This document shows, one piece after another, positions 13,401 to 25,900 of a stretch of 64,000 bases of DNA. How positions within the stretch are numbered: the first letter of the stretch is position 1; each line of letters starts with the position of its first letter. Under the pieces are notes generated by a model, which saw only the letters and a list, made by a program, of their open reading frames with translations, had not been told where the DNA came from and made no database searches. The stretch spans positions 39,626,370-39,690,369 of the forward strand of contig NC_135168.1 of the NCBI RefSeq assembly GCF_041146795.1. Direction: 5' to 3'. The position numbers were made by a program, and so were the translations under genes. The DNA is from Maylandia zebra (Eukaryota > Chordata > Actinopteri > Cichliformes > Cichlidae).

Positions 13401-14720
13401 CAAAAAATCAAGACATACCAAAAACGTAGAGTTGGCTGCTCGACTTGACTGAGATGGATGCCTTTTTTAAACCACGATCCAAAGCCCGCGAGATGAAATC
13501 ACGCGTGGTTTCATGAGATTTAACGTTGCTATCTTATTAACTTACTTCACCTGAACATGATATGAACAATTTAATACACCCTTTCTGCATATCATGTAGT
13601 TTTTACACTATATAGTTACATTTAACTTTAAAACATGAGGCAATTGTGTTAAATACATGCAAGATGCTTACATAAATCCAAGAGATGGCCAGTCCCTTTT
13701 TTTCAGTGTACAGTGAGGAGGCTAGGATGTCATTCTTTATAAATGTGGCAAAAAGGTTGTAAAGAGAGACTGATGGGGTGGAGTTGCCATAAGGACATAC
13801 AGGACACACAGAAGAAGTGCTTGGGTATCCAACAGGTTAACGAGAGCTACATGATAAAGACACAATAAAGTCAGACACAGTCAAATACCTCCAGAAAGTA
13901 ATAGAGGTGCTAAAAAATGTGAGCCATCAATATATATGTCTTCACGTCATCAGATACCAAACTGGAATAACAAACTGGCCACAAGAGGAGACATGAAAAC
14001 TCCTCACAATGCCACTCAACATCCTTCCTCTGATTTCTTCAATTTCCACTCAAAGGTCTGAGACTCTGTGAACAGATGTGGAAGCTGCTGTTGAAATAAA
14101 AAAATGGCTCCCTGAGGTGAGTTGCTCCAAAACAGCTGAAGACAGACAGTGATAAGGAACAGGAAGTGGGACCATCATGTATGACTGACCTGCAGATATA
14201 GCATCAACAGATAGAGGGAAGAAAAAGAACAGGGCCTAAGCACTAGAATTTAGAGGAAGGAGTCACATCTAACAGGGCTCAGAGACAGAGCAGCGTACAG
14301 TAACAGGGCTGGGACAGCGTACACTGACTTGCACAACCAACTACAAGAACATTTGTGCTGCATATGATCCCCAAATCCCGATAGGAGACCCCACTGAAGG
14401 TGGTTGAGAACAACAGTGCTAACTAAGGTCATGTGGAACTTTGAGTTCCACATAGACAGACAGCCAACCATTAACCACTCAGACATAACCACCGACCAGC
14501 AGCTGTGATACATGAAGCAATCCTAAAATCCAGATAAGAGACGGCAACATCAGAATGAAGGAGCATGACAAAACTAAGAAGTAACTTTTTTTCAGACCTA
14601 ATTCTGATTGTACTGAAATTAAGTATGAAATAAGTATTTTTGAAACCTTGCATAAAAAAAATTTGGTTGCTCACCATGAGCTACTCCGAACATCAGCAAC
14701 AGTCCAACTGCAGCTTCCAT
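7497..14720 (-). CDS. CD2/SLAM-like inhibitory receptor with two ITIMs (gene A)
   Basis: Exons in transcript order: leader 14720-14675, V 9346-9029, C2 8862-8605, stalk 8522-8316, TM 8182-8066, tail 7627-7497. All junctions are phase 1 and the sum, 1077 nt, gives 358 aa. The leader starts MEAAVGLLLMFG. The V domain lacks the canonical disulfide; C2 has four Cys. The stalk (about residues 208-276) carries N-glycosylation sites and two Cys. The TM, from IGGVLSALLILLVVGV, has no charge in its core. The tail carries VTYAHV (Tyr325) and VEYGQI (Tyr348), both exact ITIMs able in principle to recruit SHP-type phosphatases. Inference: inhibitory leukocyte receptor. No lesion seen in the coding exons. 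Intron 1 is about 5.3 kb and packed with transposon remains, so the leader link is by pattern only. Confidence 0.82.
9560..9865 (+). mobile_element. LINE reverse-transcriptase fragment in gene A intron 1
   Basis: A 267-nt open frame (9566-9832) ends with GVTISHFLSIDDIMLYDRSD, matching in pattern the SHLLYMDDIKLYA catalytic box of a common fish non-LTR element. Only the palm region remains and the usual Y/M before DD is changed. The fragment at 22161-22487 is probably from the C-terminal end of the same family. Confidence 0.6.
9868..13708. mobile_element. Candidate large DNA transposon bounded by CACTG termini
   Basis: The left end reads CACTGAAAAAAA at 9868; the right end is its exact reverse complement finishing at 13708. 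Both are flanked by TA. A 12-bp inverted repeat 3.84 kb apart could be chance, though CACTG ends suit a CACTA/EnSpm-like element. Inside, the minus strand near 11170-11330 reads DLDNVTFAVAMLFGP, resembling a short repetitive protein I associate with fish transposons. A hAT-like end (CAGGGGTGGGGCCTC) sits at 11808. No intact transposase is visible. Confidence 0.4.
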
Positions 14721-16156
14721 GTCAACTGTTCAGTCTATGTTGACTCAATCGGCAGCTTTCAAATCTTTTCTCTCAAATAAGCAAATCTGTGATGTTACTG
14801 ATTTTAACAGACTGCAGTTAACAGACTGTTAGTGCTCAGCCTGAAAGGAGAAATCATGAAAACGTTGGCTTTAGGTTTTAGTGAAGTGGTAAATAACGTC
14901 TCACATGCTGAGAGTAGGAGAATGAATTGACATTAGTTTTTCTTCCTCCTTTAACCTTCATGAAAAAGAGATTTCATATATGAGAGTAACAATTTAAATT
15001 CCTAAGAAATAAAAGTTCCAGACTTAAAATGAAATGATACATTTCAGAAATATGTTTAGATGAAAAAATAGACACAAAATTAATGATAGCACATGTTTCA
15101 TCTCTAAAAAGAGTACAACATGAAAGTAGGATGCTTTCAATCTCTGTCAAACAGATAGTTCAGCATGTTGAGCAACAATGGTTTGAACATTCTTTGCACT
15201 GCACTGGTTAATGTTATATTTAAAAATGCTGATCACAGAAGAATTTATACAAATTACAGAATGTACTGTTGGAATTAAATATTGCTTTAGTTGAATCTTA
15301 AATGGTGCCATGGGGTCATTTAACATTCATATCATTTAAAGTTTAATTGAACAAAACTTCAAAATATCTGATTGCTTTTGCAATAAATGCTTATAAAAAC
15401 TAATCCAGATTCAAAACTACTGCTGAAGGATTTAAATCACAGTATTTCTTTTTTCATAAATGTGCACTCTAGTGGTAAATAATCATTAGCAAAAAAGTAT
15501 TGTAGCTAATATTTGACATTTATTAACATACAAATAATTATTTTCCCCCATCTTAACTGTGGAATAACATTAAATTATACGGGCTGTGACAAAATGTGTA
15601 TCTGATCCCTTTTTATACTTTAAAGAGGCCCGAAGTTTGAGATAATTTTACCAATTGAATTGATCAGTATTGTTTTTATTCATATTGTAGTTGTTATTTT
15701 AAAAACTAGTATATTATAAAAAACCAGTGCTCAAATACAATTTCATACAAACAGGTGCCACTGGTCAGATGACTTTATTTGAAGTGATGATCTGATTCCA
15801 CTTTCGCTAAAAGATAGACGAGTTAAAATTACAGTCATAACCTTTGAAATATAAAAATGTGTTATCTAAAATATCAAGCATTTGTTTGGAATAAAAACAA
15901 GATGATTTGACTGTAAATATACTTTTTAGACCCATGAACAAAGGTCCAGTGACACCAGGTCTGGGGATGATGTATCAATAAAGTGCCGCATGAAATGAAA
16001 AAGCAGAACAGCTCATCCTCAGATACTCCCAGTGGCATCAACACAATGCCACCAACCTGTAAGCTGCAGAACTTACTGTAACACTAAAGACGACATCAAA
16101 ATCTTTGTACTTATTACCACAGCACAGCATGCTTTGAATAAGTAAACACAGCTCAC
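14721..16156. other. Region between the two unit-1 leader exons, no gene seen
   Basis: AT-rich, no Ig exon or transposon protein recognised. It should hold the gene A promoter immediately upstream of 14720; I see no convincing TATA box. Confidence 0.35.
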
Positions 16157-16205
16157 CATAAGAGACTCCTAATAGCATCACGAACAGTACAAACACAGCT
16201 TGCAT
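16157..16205 (-). other. Second (upstream) signal-peptide exon, intact copy
   Basis: The minus strand reads MQAVFVLFVMLLGVSYG, then a GTGAGC donor: 49 nt in phase 1, the same length, phase and style as the gene leaders. It lies 1.4 kb upstream of the gene A leader and could act as an alternative first exon for gene A. The equivalent exon in four other units is decayed (30127, 38568, 48274, 63897), so it may equally be the relic of an older gene. Confidence 0.55.
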
Positions 16206-17690
16206 GTTTTTTCTCTATTCAGCATCAGTCGACTCCGCAGGCAGCTCTTCTGCTTTACTGTGATGCAAACAGACCCAACCTACACTGACCATGTTTCCTG
16301 TTGATGAGAAACCTTCAGATCAAAACATATACATTTAGACCAAGCAGGATGTGGCTACTTCAGAATTTTTTTGTGTTAATTACTAAAAGCAGTTGCCAAT
16401 AAATTTCATTGCTTGTCAATACTGATCAGCTTCAGATAAGTATGTATGAACTCAGACCAGACAGGATGTGACCAGAATTTAACTGCAGAGAAAGAAAAGA
16501 GAAAAGTTTAATTTAAATTTAATTCAACAGCCCCAAACTAATCATGTAATTTTATTGTCCAACTAATAATAATGCCGTTTCATTGACAGTTGTAATATTT
16601 ACAGCTAAATTACACTGACAACTAAAATATGTTTATTTGCACGCGGAAGCAAGTTTAATGGGGATGGCATAAAACAGAGTGTATAATAAAGCCAGACATG
16701 TTTAATTTAATACATCTTAATAACAGATTTCATCAAACCTTGAAACACATTCACAGACATTTATGATGCCCGTGTTACTCAGTGGTTTTGAAATGTTATC
16801 ATAAATAGAGGTTAAGTGTTGTGTTTCACCATAAAAGAACAGATTGTCATTGTATGTAGAAGGAAGTGAAACAAGAGAAACGGTCACCATACAAAACCAA
16901 AGGTACACATGCATCTTTTACCAAGAACAGCCAGTCCATTATTCTTCTGGTTATATTCCGCTCGTCTATATTTAAGTGTAGACTATGAACACTTGGCACA
17001 GCAGAGGTTTCGTTCTTATTATTGTTTTTATTAATAACAGCAGCTTGTAAAATGTGATAGAGAGCAAGAGAGAGAGAGAGAGAGAGAAACTTCTGCTTTC
17101 ATATTGTTCACTGAGTTGTTCCTCGTTTCTTTAGAACTTGTTTTTTAGACTATTTTTAATTTCTTTTGTTTTAGTAGAGAGACAGCTGCTTGTTTGGCAG
17201 CCTAGGCGTGTTTGATGAAGTTCCCTCTTATGTATGTCAGTGTAAACATCAGGATATGAGTAAAAAGCACCCCTTGAGCTGCAGTGTGACATCACGAGTG
17301 AGCAACTGGTAGCACTGCCGCTCTGTAGGTTGTTTCTCTAAGTGGCCTGCCTTTAACCCTATTGATTAGTTATTTTGTTCAGCTGCTATTTTAACTAGAG
17401 TAAGACAGTGACAGTGAATCTTGTTGTTTTTAAGCAATGCCTGGTAATAAAGTGTTTTAATTAAATGCCTTGTGGTGTTCTAAGTCCTGTCACCTAATTT
17501 TCTGTTTTCTTTGGTGCAGCTCCATATTATCTTCAGTTAGTTTGTTTAATAAACTTATTGAAATTGATTGGTCACGCCTCTGCCTCGTCAGTAACGAGCA
17601 TGAGTGCCTTTGTAACTGGTGAAACTTTGCACTAGTTAATGTCGTATTTCCTGGCGTGTAACTCCACCCCCAAGTGGCGTTGTCAGTACC
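16206..17690. other. Upstream flank of unit 1, conserved block and AG microsatellite
   Basis: Contains a block near 16735-16795 that recurs near 30615, 38875 and 48890, and an (AG)n run at about 17066-17088. No coding exon recognised. Confidence 0.4.
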
Positions 17691-17699
17691 ATTTTGTTG

Positions 17700-17990
17700 C
17701 CTTTTCAGTTTCCTCCTCCTTCTTGCTTCCACATACTTATTTCTGATTATGTCCATCCAGGTCACTCCAATGAACATCCTGACACATTCAACTTTGCTAC
17801 CTCAAGCTCTGACTCTTGCCTCCATCTCCAAACTATAAATCAAAGCAGGTCTCACTTGCATCTTGTAAACCGGTGGTATCTTGTATTCTTGTGTCACAAA
17901 TCTTCCCTGACACTTGTCTCCACCCACTCCACCCTACCTGCACTCTCTTCTTTACCTCTGTTGTGTACTGTCCATTCAATCAGCTTGGTG
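17700..17990 (-). mobile_element. Degenerate LINE fragment shared by receptor units (unit 1 copy)
   Basis: The minus strand encodes GVTWMDIIRNKYVEARRRRK and, further upstream, a decayed YKMVVRPAM-like segment (here out of frame in places). In my recollection both belong to the C-terminal part of the same fish LINE whose tail lies at 4845-5060. It lies 1.5 kb upstream of the second leader exon, as the other copies do in their units. Confidence 0.6.
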
Positions 17991-18696
17991 ACGTTACATT
18001 TTTCAGATGGTCCACTTTAAAAATTCACCTGAAGAAATAAGAGAATTCAGTAAAGACGCTTCTAATCTTTTATCACTTCTTTTGGATTTCTGTAAACAGA
18101 TGAAATTGATCAAACATAATTTAGCAAATATTTAATGTTTTACCAGAAAAGGTAAATTTTGTAATAATGAGATTATTAAGAGTTCAAAAGTTAACTTAAA
18201 GGTTAACATCATGTGATTTTACTCTAGTCTTTCGTTTTTGAAGTTTATGGTTTTAATGTTGTTTCATGGCAACACTACACATGGTGATAAATTACATTCA
18301 CACTATGCTGTTGACTCACATGTGTCTGAACTTCATAGATTTTCACATTAATGTTCCTGTTCTGAAGTTGAGTAAAATGTCTCAGGCCATCCTCCTCTTT
18401 AAAAAAACAAAAACAAAATCAAATAGCCCGAATCTTCTAAGACAAAAATCCTTGTTTAAAGCTTAGTGAAACTAAATGTTTCAGATGTTTGAATTAAAAA
18501 ATTGACTTGACTGATTCCACCTTTACCAAGTTCAGATTACATTCACAACCTTTGTAATCAAAGCTTCCACAAATAAAAATGCAGAAAACCCTCACAGCTT
18601 AATTCAGCATGAGGTGCTTAAGTGAGGAACATAATTTGCCAAGAATATAAACAAAAATGTGTTGTTTTGTCAAATTTCAGTTGATAAAAGGTGAAA

Positions 18697-20209
18697 CTAG
18701 GTGTTGGTGTAAGTTGCAGAACTCATTTCAATCATCAGAACAGAGTCCTCTGGATCTCCTCTTGTTTGCGGGACAGCAGAGACTTCAGCTTTTTCATTTT
18801 TCTTTTTCCTCCAAGCGAAGTAGATGTAAATACCAATTAACAAGAGAATGACCACAACTGCTCTCAAACCACATATAAGCAAGGAATTATCTGTTCAGAG
18901 ACACCAAAATCACATGTTAGGCAGAGCTGTGAGTTTTCACTTACTTCTCATGGTAAGAAAGAAGAAAGTGTGTGAAATGCACTTCACACACACACAGTTC
19001 TTTATAGCCAGATGACATGTTTATTTTGAGTTTTCGTTTGTTGTGACAGTCCACAGTCTGGACAGCTCCGGTCTCAGCTGTTGCCAGCTTCCCCTCCGCT
19101 CCTCTCCCATCTCACTAAAAAGGGGAAGGAAAACCGTCATCAGACCAAACGCCATCACTTGTGTTCTCACCTGCCACCTGCCAGCACCGCCCCATTGAGC
19201 TCACTGCACCACTCCTTCCCTGCAGCCCGAGCCCGGGACCACACCTCCGCCACAAAGTGATGTAAATGAATCCAATTTACTGGAGTTAGTTTTCACTTAC
19301 TATTGTGCCATGTGCCATCGCTGCAGGTAGTTTGATTAAAGGGTGTTATACTGTATTTTTGTGAGTTAAATCATAAAGATTTTCAAAACCATGTTAAATT
19401 TCTATCAAGTTCTTGAACTCATTCCTTACCTTACCTTGAATGAACAACTGTAAAGACTGCTTGCCTGTTTCTTTTCCATTTACCATCTAAATCAAAGGTT
19501 TGAAGGGTATATTTACCACTATCATTCCTGCTCAGGTTATTGATCCTAAATCTTCCATTACTGGGAATAAAAAGAGACCTACTTTGTATTATACTATAAA
19601 GAACCTTATTACACAGTCACTACAACCACAATTCACTCACAAAGTTACACTAACAATGAACGTCATTCATAACTAATTTATTAACTAACTAAAAAAAATA
19701 AGTCACACAAACTCTCCAGTTCAGTCTAAAACAAACACTACATGTTTGTTTGTTTTAAAAAAATGAAAACTACAGGAGTGGAATCATGACTGATGACACT
19801 GTTGGAGAAAACAACATTGTCACTATTTCTTAATTTGTATGTAGAGTTCAGTTAGTCAGTTGCTAAGCTTTTAAATGGGAAATACCATAATAACAAAACA
19901 TGATATCCATAAAACTTGAAAAAATTATATAAACTAAAAACTTCTTATTCATTCTAAACCAACAAGAATTACCTTGAATTAACAACTGTAAAGTCCATTT
20001 CCTTGATGATGTTCCACTTGAATCAAAAGTTTAAAGGCTATGATTACCGCTGTCATTCCTGTTCACTTTCATGATCTTAAATCTTCCATTGCATTGAGAA
20101 AGGAGAGATCTATGTGATGTGGAGTTAGAAATACCCCTTTCTCTCTCACATCCAGTATATTTAATGAATTCTTTAACAATTGGTATCTAGGTATTTCTGA
20201 GGAGCTCTA
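18697..20209 (-). pseudogene. Broken receptor unit with an intact short-tail TM exon
   Basis: Pieces in transcript order: V 3' part 20209-19973 (N-terminal third missing), V 3' part about 19614-19435, stalk end about 19345-19301, TM plus tail 18890-18697. No leader or C2 exon lies between the pieces, and 18930-19260 is unrelated GC-rich sequence. The TM exon is intact: correct AG acceptor, phase 1, 194 nt (the same length as in gene 3), CGLRAVVVILLLIGI with the membrane Arg, and a 30-residue tail without ITIM. It could serve as an alternative last exon for gene B upstream. Confidence 0.7.
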
Positions 20210-21118
20210 CCAGAAAATCATCAAGAAGAATTTCAGGACATGCTCAGAAATACGACAAGTCCACCTCTGAATGGCTCAATAAATAAATATTTTTAATATA
20301 TATATATATTTTTTTTTTAAATTAAGGCTTTGAAGTGACCTTAGTCAAAGTTCACACGTAAATCCAATTAAGATGCTCGCTTCACAGTTCTTGCTGCTAA
20401 GGGTCACACAACCACTTGTTAAAGTTATGAAGTAATTACTTTTTCAGATAGGAGTGGGTAAATTTGGGTAACTTTCTTTTCCTCAATAAAAAATTAATAA
20501 TTTAAAAAGAATGGTGGTCACCTTCTCGAGTTATCGCATTCATTAGAGTTTCAGATTACTGGAGATGTTACCTTTACCTAGAGGTCAAGGTCGCTTTCAG
20601 CAACAATACCTGATTGTGGCCACAAGATGGCAGTAATGAAAAAGATGGATGGATGCAAGGAACTAGACAGCATTATGGCACTATGGCAGCTGTGATATCT
20701 GCCTTTTGCACCAGGGGGTGCTACAGCACCTGCAGCAATGTGAAGCAGACTCAACTTTTGACACTGGTCTAAAACTCATGCTTTCACTCTTTTCCTTCTC
20801 TGAAGCAAAACCTAAATTTATCATTATCATTTTTGTTAAAATATGTGCACTTTTTAAAACTAGACGTTTTACTGAATAATAAATATCTTTAAGCTACAAC
20901 ATCCAGTGAATCAGGAAGGGAAACTTCATGCACCCCCTTTTTGATAACAAGGCTGAAATGTATGCTTACGTTCCGGTGGGGAGTATTTTTGTGTTCATGT
21001 GTATGTTTGTGTGAGAGTTTATGAGTGGGTGTTTGGGAGTTTCCCACTAAGTGAACAGAAACAAAAGTAGGTCACATGGTAATGTTGGCCATGTCAAAAG
21101 CAGTTGTCACTTTTTCAC

Positions 21119-21136
21119 CCCCCCCCCCCCCCCCCT
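21119..21136. repeat. Poly-C tract
   Basis: Uninterrupted run of about 18 C residues followed by T-rich sequence; a low-complexity tract prone to assembly error. Confidence 0.8.
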
Positions 21137-21706
21137 CCCTTCAGATTGTTCTAAGTAAGCAAATACAATGCTTCACATTAATACATGTTTAAAACCTGTG
21201 AAGAATTCCGAGTCCCCACCATAACAAACAGGAGAGGGCTGATCCACTGCATCATGCCCTAAAAGAAGACAGGACAAGACCCTGAGGAGGAGTGTGTGTG
21301 AGGGGATTACTAGTTAGATGATATTCTTTTGTTGGTTGAAGATAGGAACAGTGACCCTACAGTGTCTCTTTTTCATTAGTAGTGTAAGTTGTATTATTGG
21401 TGGTGACACAGCAGGCCATGATGCCGTCACATGAAGCTAAACAGGTAAATAAAACTGAATTAATTTAATTGACTTTTTTTCCCCAGTTATAATATTTAGC
21501 TGTTCTTTAGTGTTGTTAGCTGAACCCTAAATGTGTTTCAGACACAGACTTGCATGAAGCACCTTTGCATACCATGGACTAAGACAGATGGGTGCAACCA
21601 AATGCTTTTTTCTGTTTTTGGTTAACATTTACAAATTGTGGTCAGAGTCCTTCTGGTTGGGACTGATAACTCGAAATGGTGATGCTTGCTCTTTTTCTAT
21701 TTGCAG

Positions 21707-22010
21707 ATGAGGAAACCTTTTGTGAAGGCAGGGTGCACTATGAAGCTTTGGGGTGATCTGTGGCAATTTAAGTGATGGATAACACTTTATTTAGATAGCA
21801 TATTTAGATTCTAGCTGTTAAACGATCAATCAAAAGTACTCACTGGAAAAAAGAATAAGGTTCTACTTTATAACACAGAAACAGGTTTGTGGTCCCACTA
21901 ATGCAATAATTAGGATCAATAACCTGAGAAGGACAGCTAGTGGTGAATATATCACTAAAAGCTTTTGTTCAAGTGGACACATATCAGGCAAGCGGACTCC
22001 ACACCCTAAT
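21707..22010 (+). pseudogene. Inverted relic of a receptor V exon
   Basis: After a TTGCAG acceptor the plus strand reads a V-exon start (GAGGAAACC...GAAGCTTTGGGG) and later AAAGCTTTTGTTCAAGTGG, matching the strand-F end of the family V exon. It contains an early TGA and indels. It lies in opposite orientation to genes A and B. Confidence 0.65.
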
Positions 22011-22160
22011 ACCCACAGCCATGTGTCAACTGCTATAAACCACCATCTTAATAGATCTTAATAGGTCTCTAAATGTCCCACAAGTTTTTCACACAGGGCT
22101 ATGTAGGTTTGGATTTTATCCTCCCATTTTCTGTTTATTTGTCTTATCATTGTCTTTTAT

Positions 22161-22487
22161 TTAAATTTGTTTGATGATCTGATCTTTGTTGTTCCTGGGA
22201 CTGTGCTCTTCTGGACACAGATCTCGGATGTTGTTCATGGAATCTCTGAGCTGCTTGCCCATTTTGGGAGTCACAGCCTCATGTGTTTTGATTACCACTG
22301 GGACCACTGCTGGCCTAACCTTCCAAATCTTCTCTAGCTTCCCTCTCACCCCTAGGTATTTCTCAAGCTTCTTGTGTTCCTTCTTCCAGATGTTGCTATC
22401 ACTTGGTATAGCCACATCTGTCACTACAGTCTTTCTCTTCTGCTTGTCCACCACTACTATGTACTCACTCTCAGGGGTATATCCCAT
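22161..22487 (-). mobile_element. LINE ORF2 C-terminal fragment
   Basis: The 108-residue frame contains YIVVVDKQKRKTVVTDVAIP, KKEHKKLEKYLGVRGKLEK and VVPVVIKTHEAVTPKMG. From memory these are hallmarks of the C-terminus of a widespread fish non-LTR retrotransposon. 5'-truncated, not part of a host gene. Confidence 0.75.
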
Positions 22488-22588
22488 TTATATTCTACAA
22501 TTACACTGTTATAGTGTATCTGTGCAAAAACCAAAATATATGAAAAGCTACATTTTTGTTCACATAACAAGTGTGGTACAAAAGACGC

Positions 22589-22594
22589 TTTATT
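22589..22594 (-). promoter_or_regulatory. Candidate polyadenylation signal of gene B
   Basis: AATAAA on the gene strand about 360 bp past the gene B stop. Other signals may be used. Confidence 0.35.
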
Positions 22595-22951
22595 TACAGT
22601 CATATTTTCATAAATGTTAAAATGCTTTCTCTTTATCATGTTTCCATTTACATGTTGGTCGAACCTTTACCAAGTGAAGAACTAGTCAAAGGCTTCCACA
22701 GAGTACAGATGCAGAAAACACTCAGTGTTTGTAATTAAATCAAGAGGTCATGTAACAATAGTTGTGTTAATGACCTGATATATTACAAAAGTGACAGTTA
22801 AATAGTCCAATACATTAAACCTTATAAGCTATGGTTTGTATTTTATACGGGGAATTTACATTAAATGAAGGACCTTTAGGCATCTTAACATCAGCTCCTC
22901 ACTCCAGCTACTTTCAGTGGAGCTGTCTGTCCAAAAGCACTGAGCACTTCT

Positions 22952-25900
22952 TCACCTGACTTTATGGACGTTAGCATACACACAATCAGTTCCTGCTGGT
23001 TCAGGCCTCCGAGGTCGCTTTGCAGACTTTACTTGGCCGTGCTCCACAGCAGCTTTTTTCTCAGCTTGGTTTGCCTGCCTTTTGACAAACTTGACATCAG
23101 CAAAGACTTCCTGGTCATCTTCTTCCTCTGCAAAGTAGCAAAAGGGATGGTTCAAATATAGTATTAAAATAAGTGAATGATTAAAGGAATACAAAGACAG
23201 TAGATAACATAAAATGAGTCACACAAAATATGACATGGGTTCTTTAGCGAGCTTTAGAGTTTATAGTTTGTGGATTTTGCTTTGTTTAGACAGAGCTGTT
23301 TCACAGGTTTTTGTGTTAATTGTAGCAGGATAGCAGTATCTGCATATTTAACTGATATATGACAGAGTTATCAATAAACTCTTGACAAGAAATCAAAAAT
23401 GTATTTAAAAAGCTTACTATTCCGTATATCCTAAAAAACAAAAAAGCAATCTGAGCAAAATAAGTGATGAAATAAAGTGTACCCTTTTTTGTAGGTTTGC
23501 TGTTTTGCTTTTTCCTCAAAGCACATATGACTACTACACCAACAACCAAGAAAATTACCAGCGCTGAGAGAACACTACCGATCAGTGGCAAATTTCCTGT
23601 TTCAAAAATAAAAGGCACAAACAGATAGCAGGTTGAATCAGAAAACATGTTGGTTTTTTATCAAGACAGAGAATGAGCAAAGGAGAAAATTACATCAATG
23701 GATCTGAAGTTACTTTTTACTTACTAATGTACCATGGCTCATCACTGATGGTAGTTCCATAATCCTTACCCACAGAAGTCTGTTTTGGTGGAGTACACAG
23801 GGTGTTATTAGCTTTATACACCCACCGTGATATCTGTGTCCCATTGACTGAAGTACAGTTAATGAAAATAAAGCCTATGAGCAATAAAACACATAATTCG
23901 TGCAAAGTTACTGTATTAATTAATGAATTAGTAATTATCATATATATATCAGATTATTTATATTCTCACTCACCACAGGTCGATATTCTCTCCTCTTTGG
24001 AGACATTACTGACATTATTACTGACTGAGCAGACCAGATGTCCTGACACGTGCTGTTTCAGAGTGATGATGTTAGTCTCATTATTTCCAGAAAGGAGCTC
24101 AGCATCTGTCAGTGTGCGTCCATCCAGAGTCCAGCTGTACTGAGGACTGTCCCCTCCCTCAGAGGAGCAGGACACCCTCATCTCTCCCTGGGACAGACAC
24201 TCAGAGAGCAGCACCACAGAGGACACAGGAGCTGAGAGAAACACACACACAGATCAGTTTTTTAAAATAGTATTTGGTCATTCTTTATAGTCTCTAATGA
24301 AAAACAGGGAACGCAAAAAACACATGTATCTGAAATTTTGTGAGATGTATTATATGGATTACCAAAAATCTATTAATGGCTTAATTTCCCAACATTTACC
24401 TTGAATGAACAACTGTAAAGTCCACCCGCCTGATGATCTTCCATCTGAGTCAAAGGTTTGAAGGGTATAATTACCACTGTCTGAGCTGCTCAGGTTATTG
24501 ATCCTAAATGTTCCTCTACTGGGAAAAAGATCCACTCTTATAGAATTAGAAGTAACCTTATTATTTCTTACATTTAATATTTTTAATGTATTTTTTAACA
24601 AATTGTATTTATTAATTTCTGAAGTGTTGTCCATCAGCTGGATTTTCACAGTTCCTCCCAAAGGTCCATAACACTGAGCTCCATCCCATCTGCCATCACA
24701 GTGAGTTTCCACACCTGCAAACAAAAAAGGATACACAGTTGGTTTGTTTGTTTTTAAGTTACAAATTTGAGTTTGGCAAAATCTGCAAATGTCTACCTAA
24801 ACCAAAAATGACGGTTTTGTGCCCACTGTCTGTCACAGATGAACATTATACAGGTCTGTGAATCACAGTTAAGGTTCAGCTAGCAGCACTATTTTCCCTG
24901 TGCTGATGAACAGTTACAAACTAAAACTAGAAAATTACAAATTCAAATTATACAACTAGAAAAAGTTGCACTTCCTGCGAAAATGTAGTGTGAATGCCGT
25001 GTAGTGGAATCTGAAAACAGCAGAAGAAGGAGAGCTATCTGTTGAAAACAGGTATAGAAGCTGAACTCTGCTTTATTTGAAAGACTACACTGAAGAGTGT
25101 CAAGAAAGCAGATTACATGTAAGCAGGGAAGATGTGCAGCATCTGTCCCATGTAGTACTCGAACCCTTGCCACCAGATCTCACAGCAGCTGCGCATCCTA
25201 CTGCGCCAAACCATTTCTTGTCTGAAACAAAGATATGATGAGAGGAAAAAAATGTGCACTGTGCAGAAGAAGCTAAATTCTGCTGAAAAGAGGTGAAAAT
25301 GCTGAATGTTCAGCAAAAAAGAGATAAGGAACCTGAAAATTGTGCTGAAAAGAGGTGAAAAGGCTGAAAACTGTGCTTATAAGAGCAGAAGAGGATGAAA
25401 ATTGTGCTAAAAAGAGGTGAAAAAGCTGAAAATTGTACTGAAAAGAGGTGAATCAGCAGACTTTCTGCTGAAAAGAGGAAAAGAAGCTGAAGTTTGTGCT
25501 AAAAACAGCTTAAGAAGCTGGAATTTGTGCTGAAAAGTAGTGAAAAACTGAAACTTTTGCTAAAAAGAGGTGAAAAAGCTGAAATTTGTGTGGAAAAAAG
25601 TTTAAACAGTTGAAGTGTTAACTGAAGAAAATGTTGCCATAAGCAGGATTCGAACCCTGGCCTCCTGGTCTGAGAACGGCTGCTCATCTCACCGAGCTAA
25701 AACATGGCTCAGCCCGGCAAGCAAAACTGGTGATCACACTGATAATGTGGTTCCTGTCAGCAAAATGGGCTGATTTCTTGACACTCTTCAGTATAGTCTT
25801 TCAAATAAAGCAGAGTTCAGCTTCTACACCTTTTTTCAACAGATGGCTCTCCTTCTTCTGCTGTTTTCAGATTCCACTACATGGCATTCACACTGCATTT

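Noticed and set aside
17694-18040. Plus-strand open frames of 108 and 74 codons; similar frames at 31008-31376
   Set aside because: Antisense to LINE fragments; Ser/Thr/His-rich composition and no domain.
22186-22620. Plus-strand open frame of 144 codons
   Set aside because: Mostly antisense to the LINE C-terminal fragment at 22161-22487, with no recognisable domain.
25264-25612. CRISPR-like array
   Set aside because: Repeats are imperfect with no regular unique spacers, and the DNA is vertebrate; it is a minisatellite.
25152-25702. Two possible tRNA genes
   Set aside because: A- and B-box-like motifs are present, but neither segment closes an acceptor stem. Both sit inside a transposable element.
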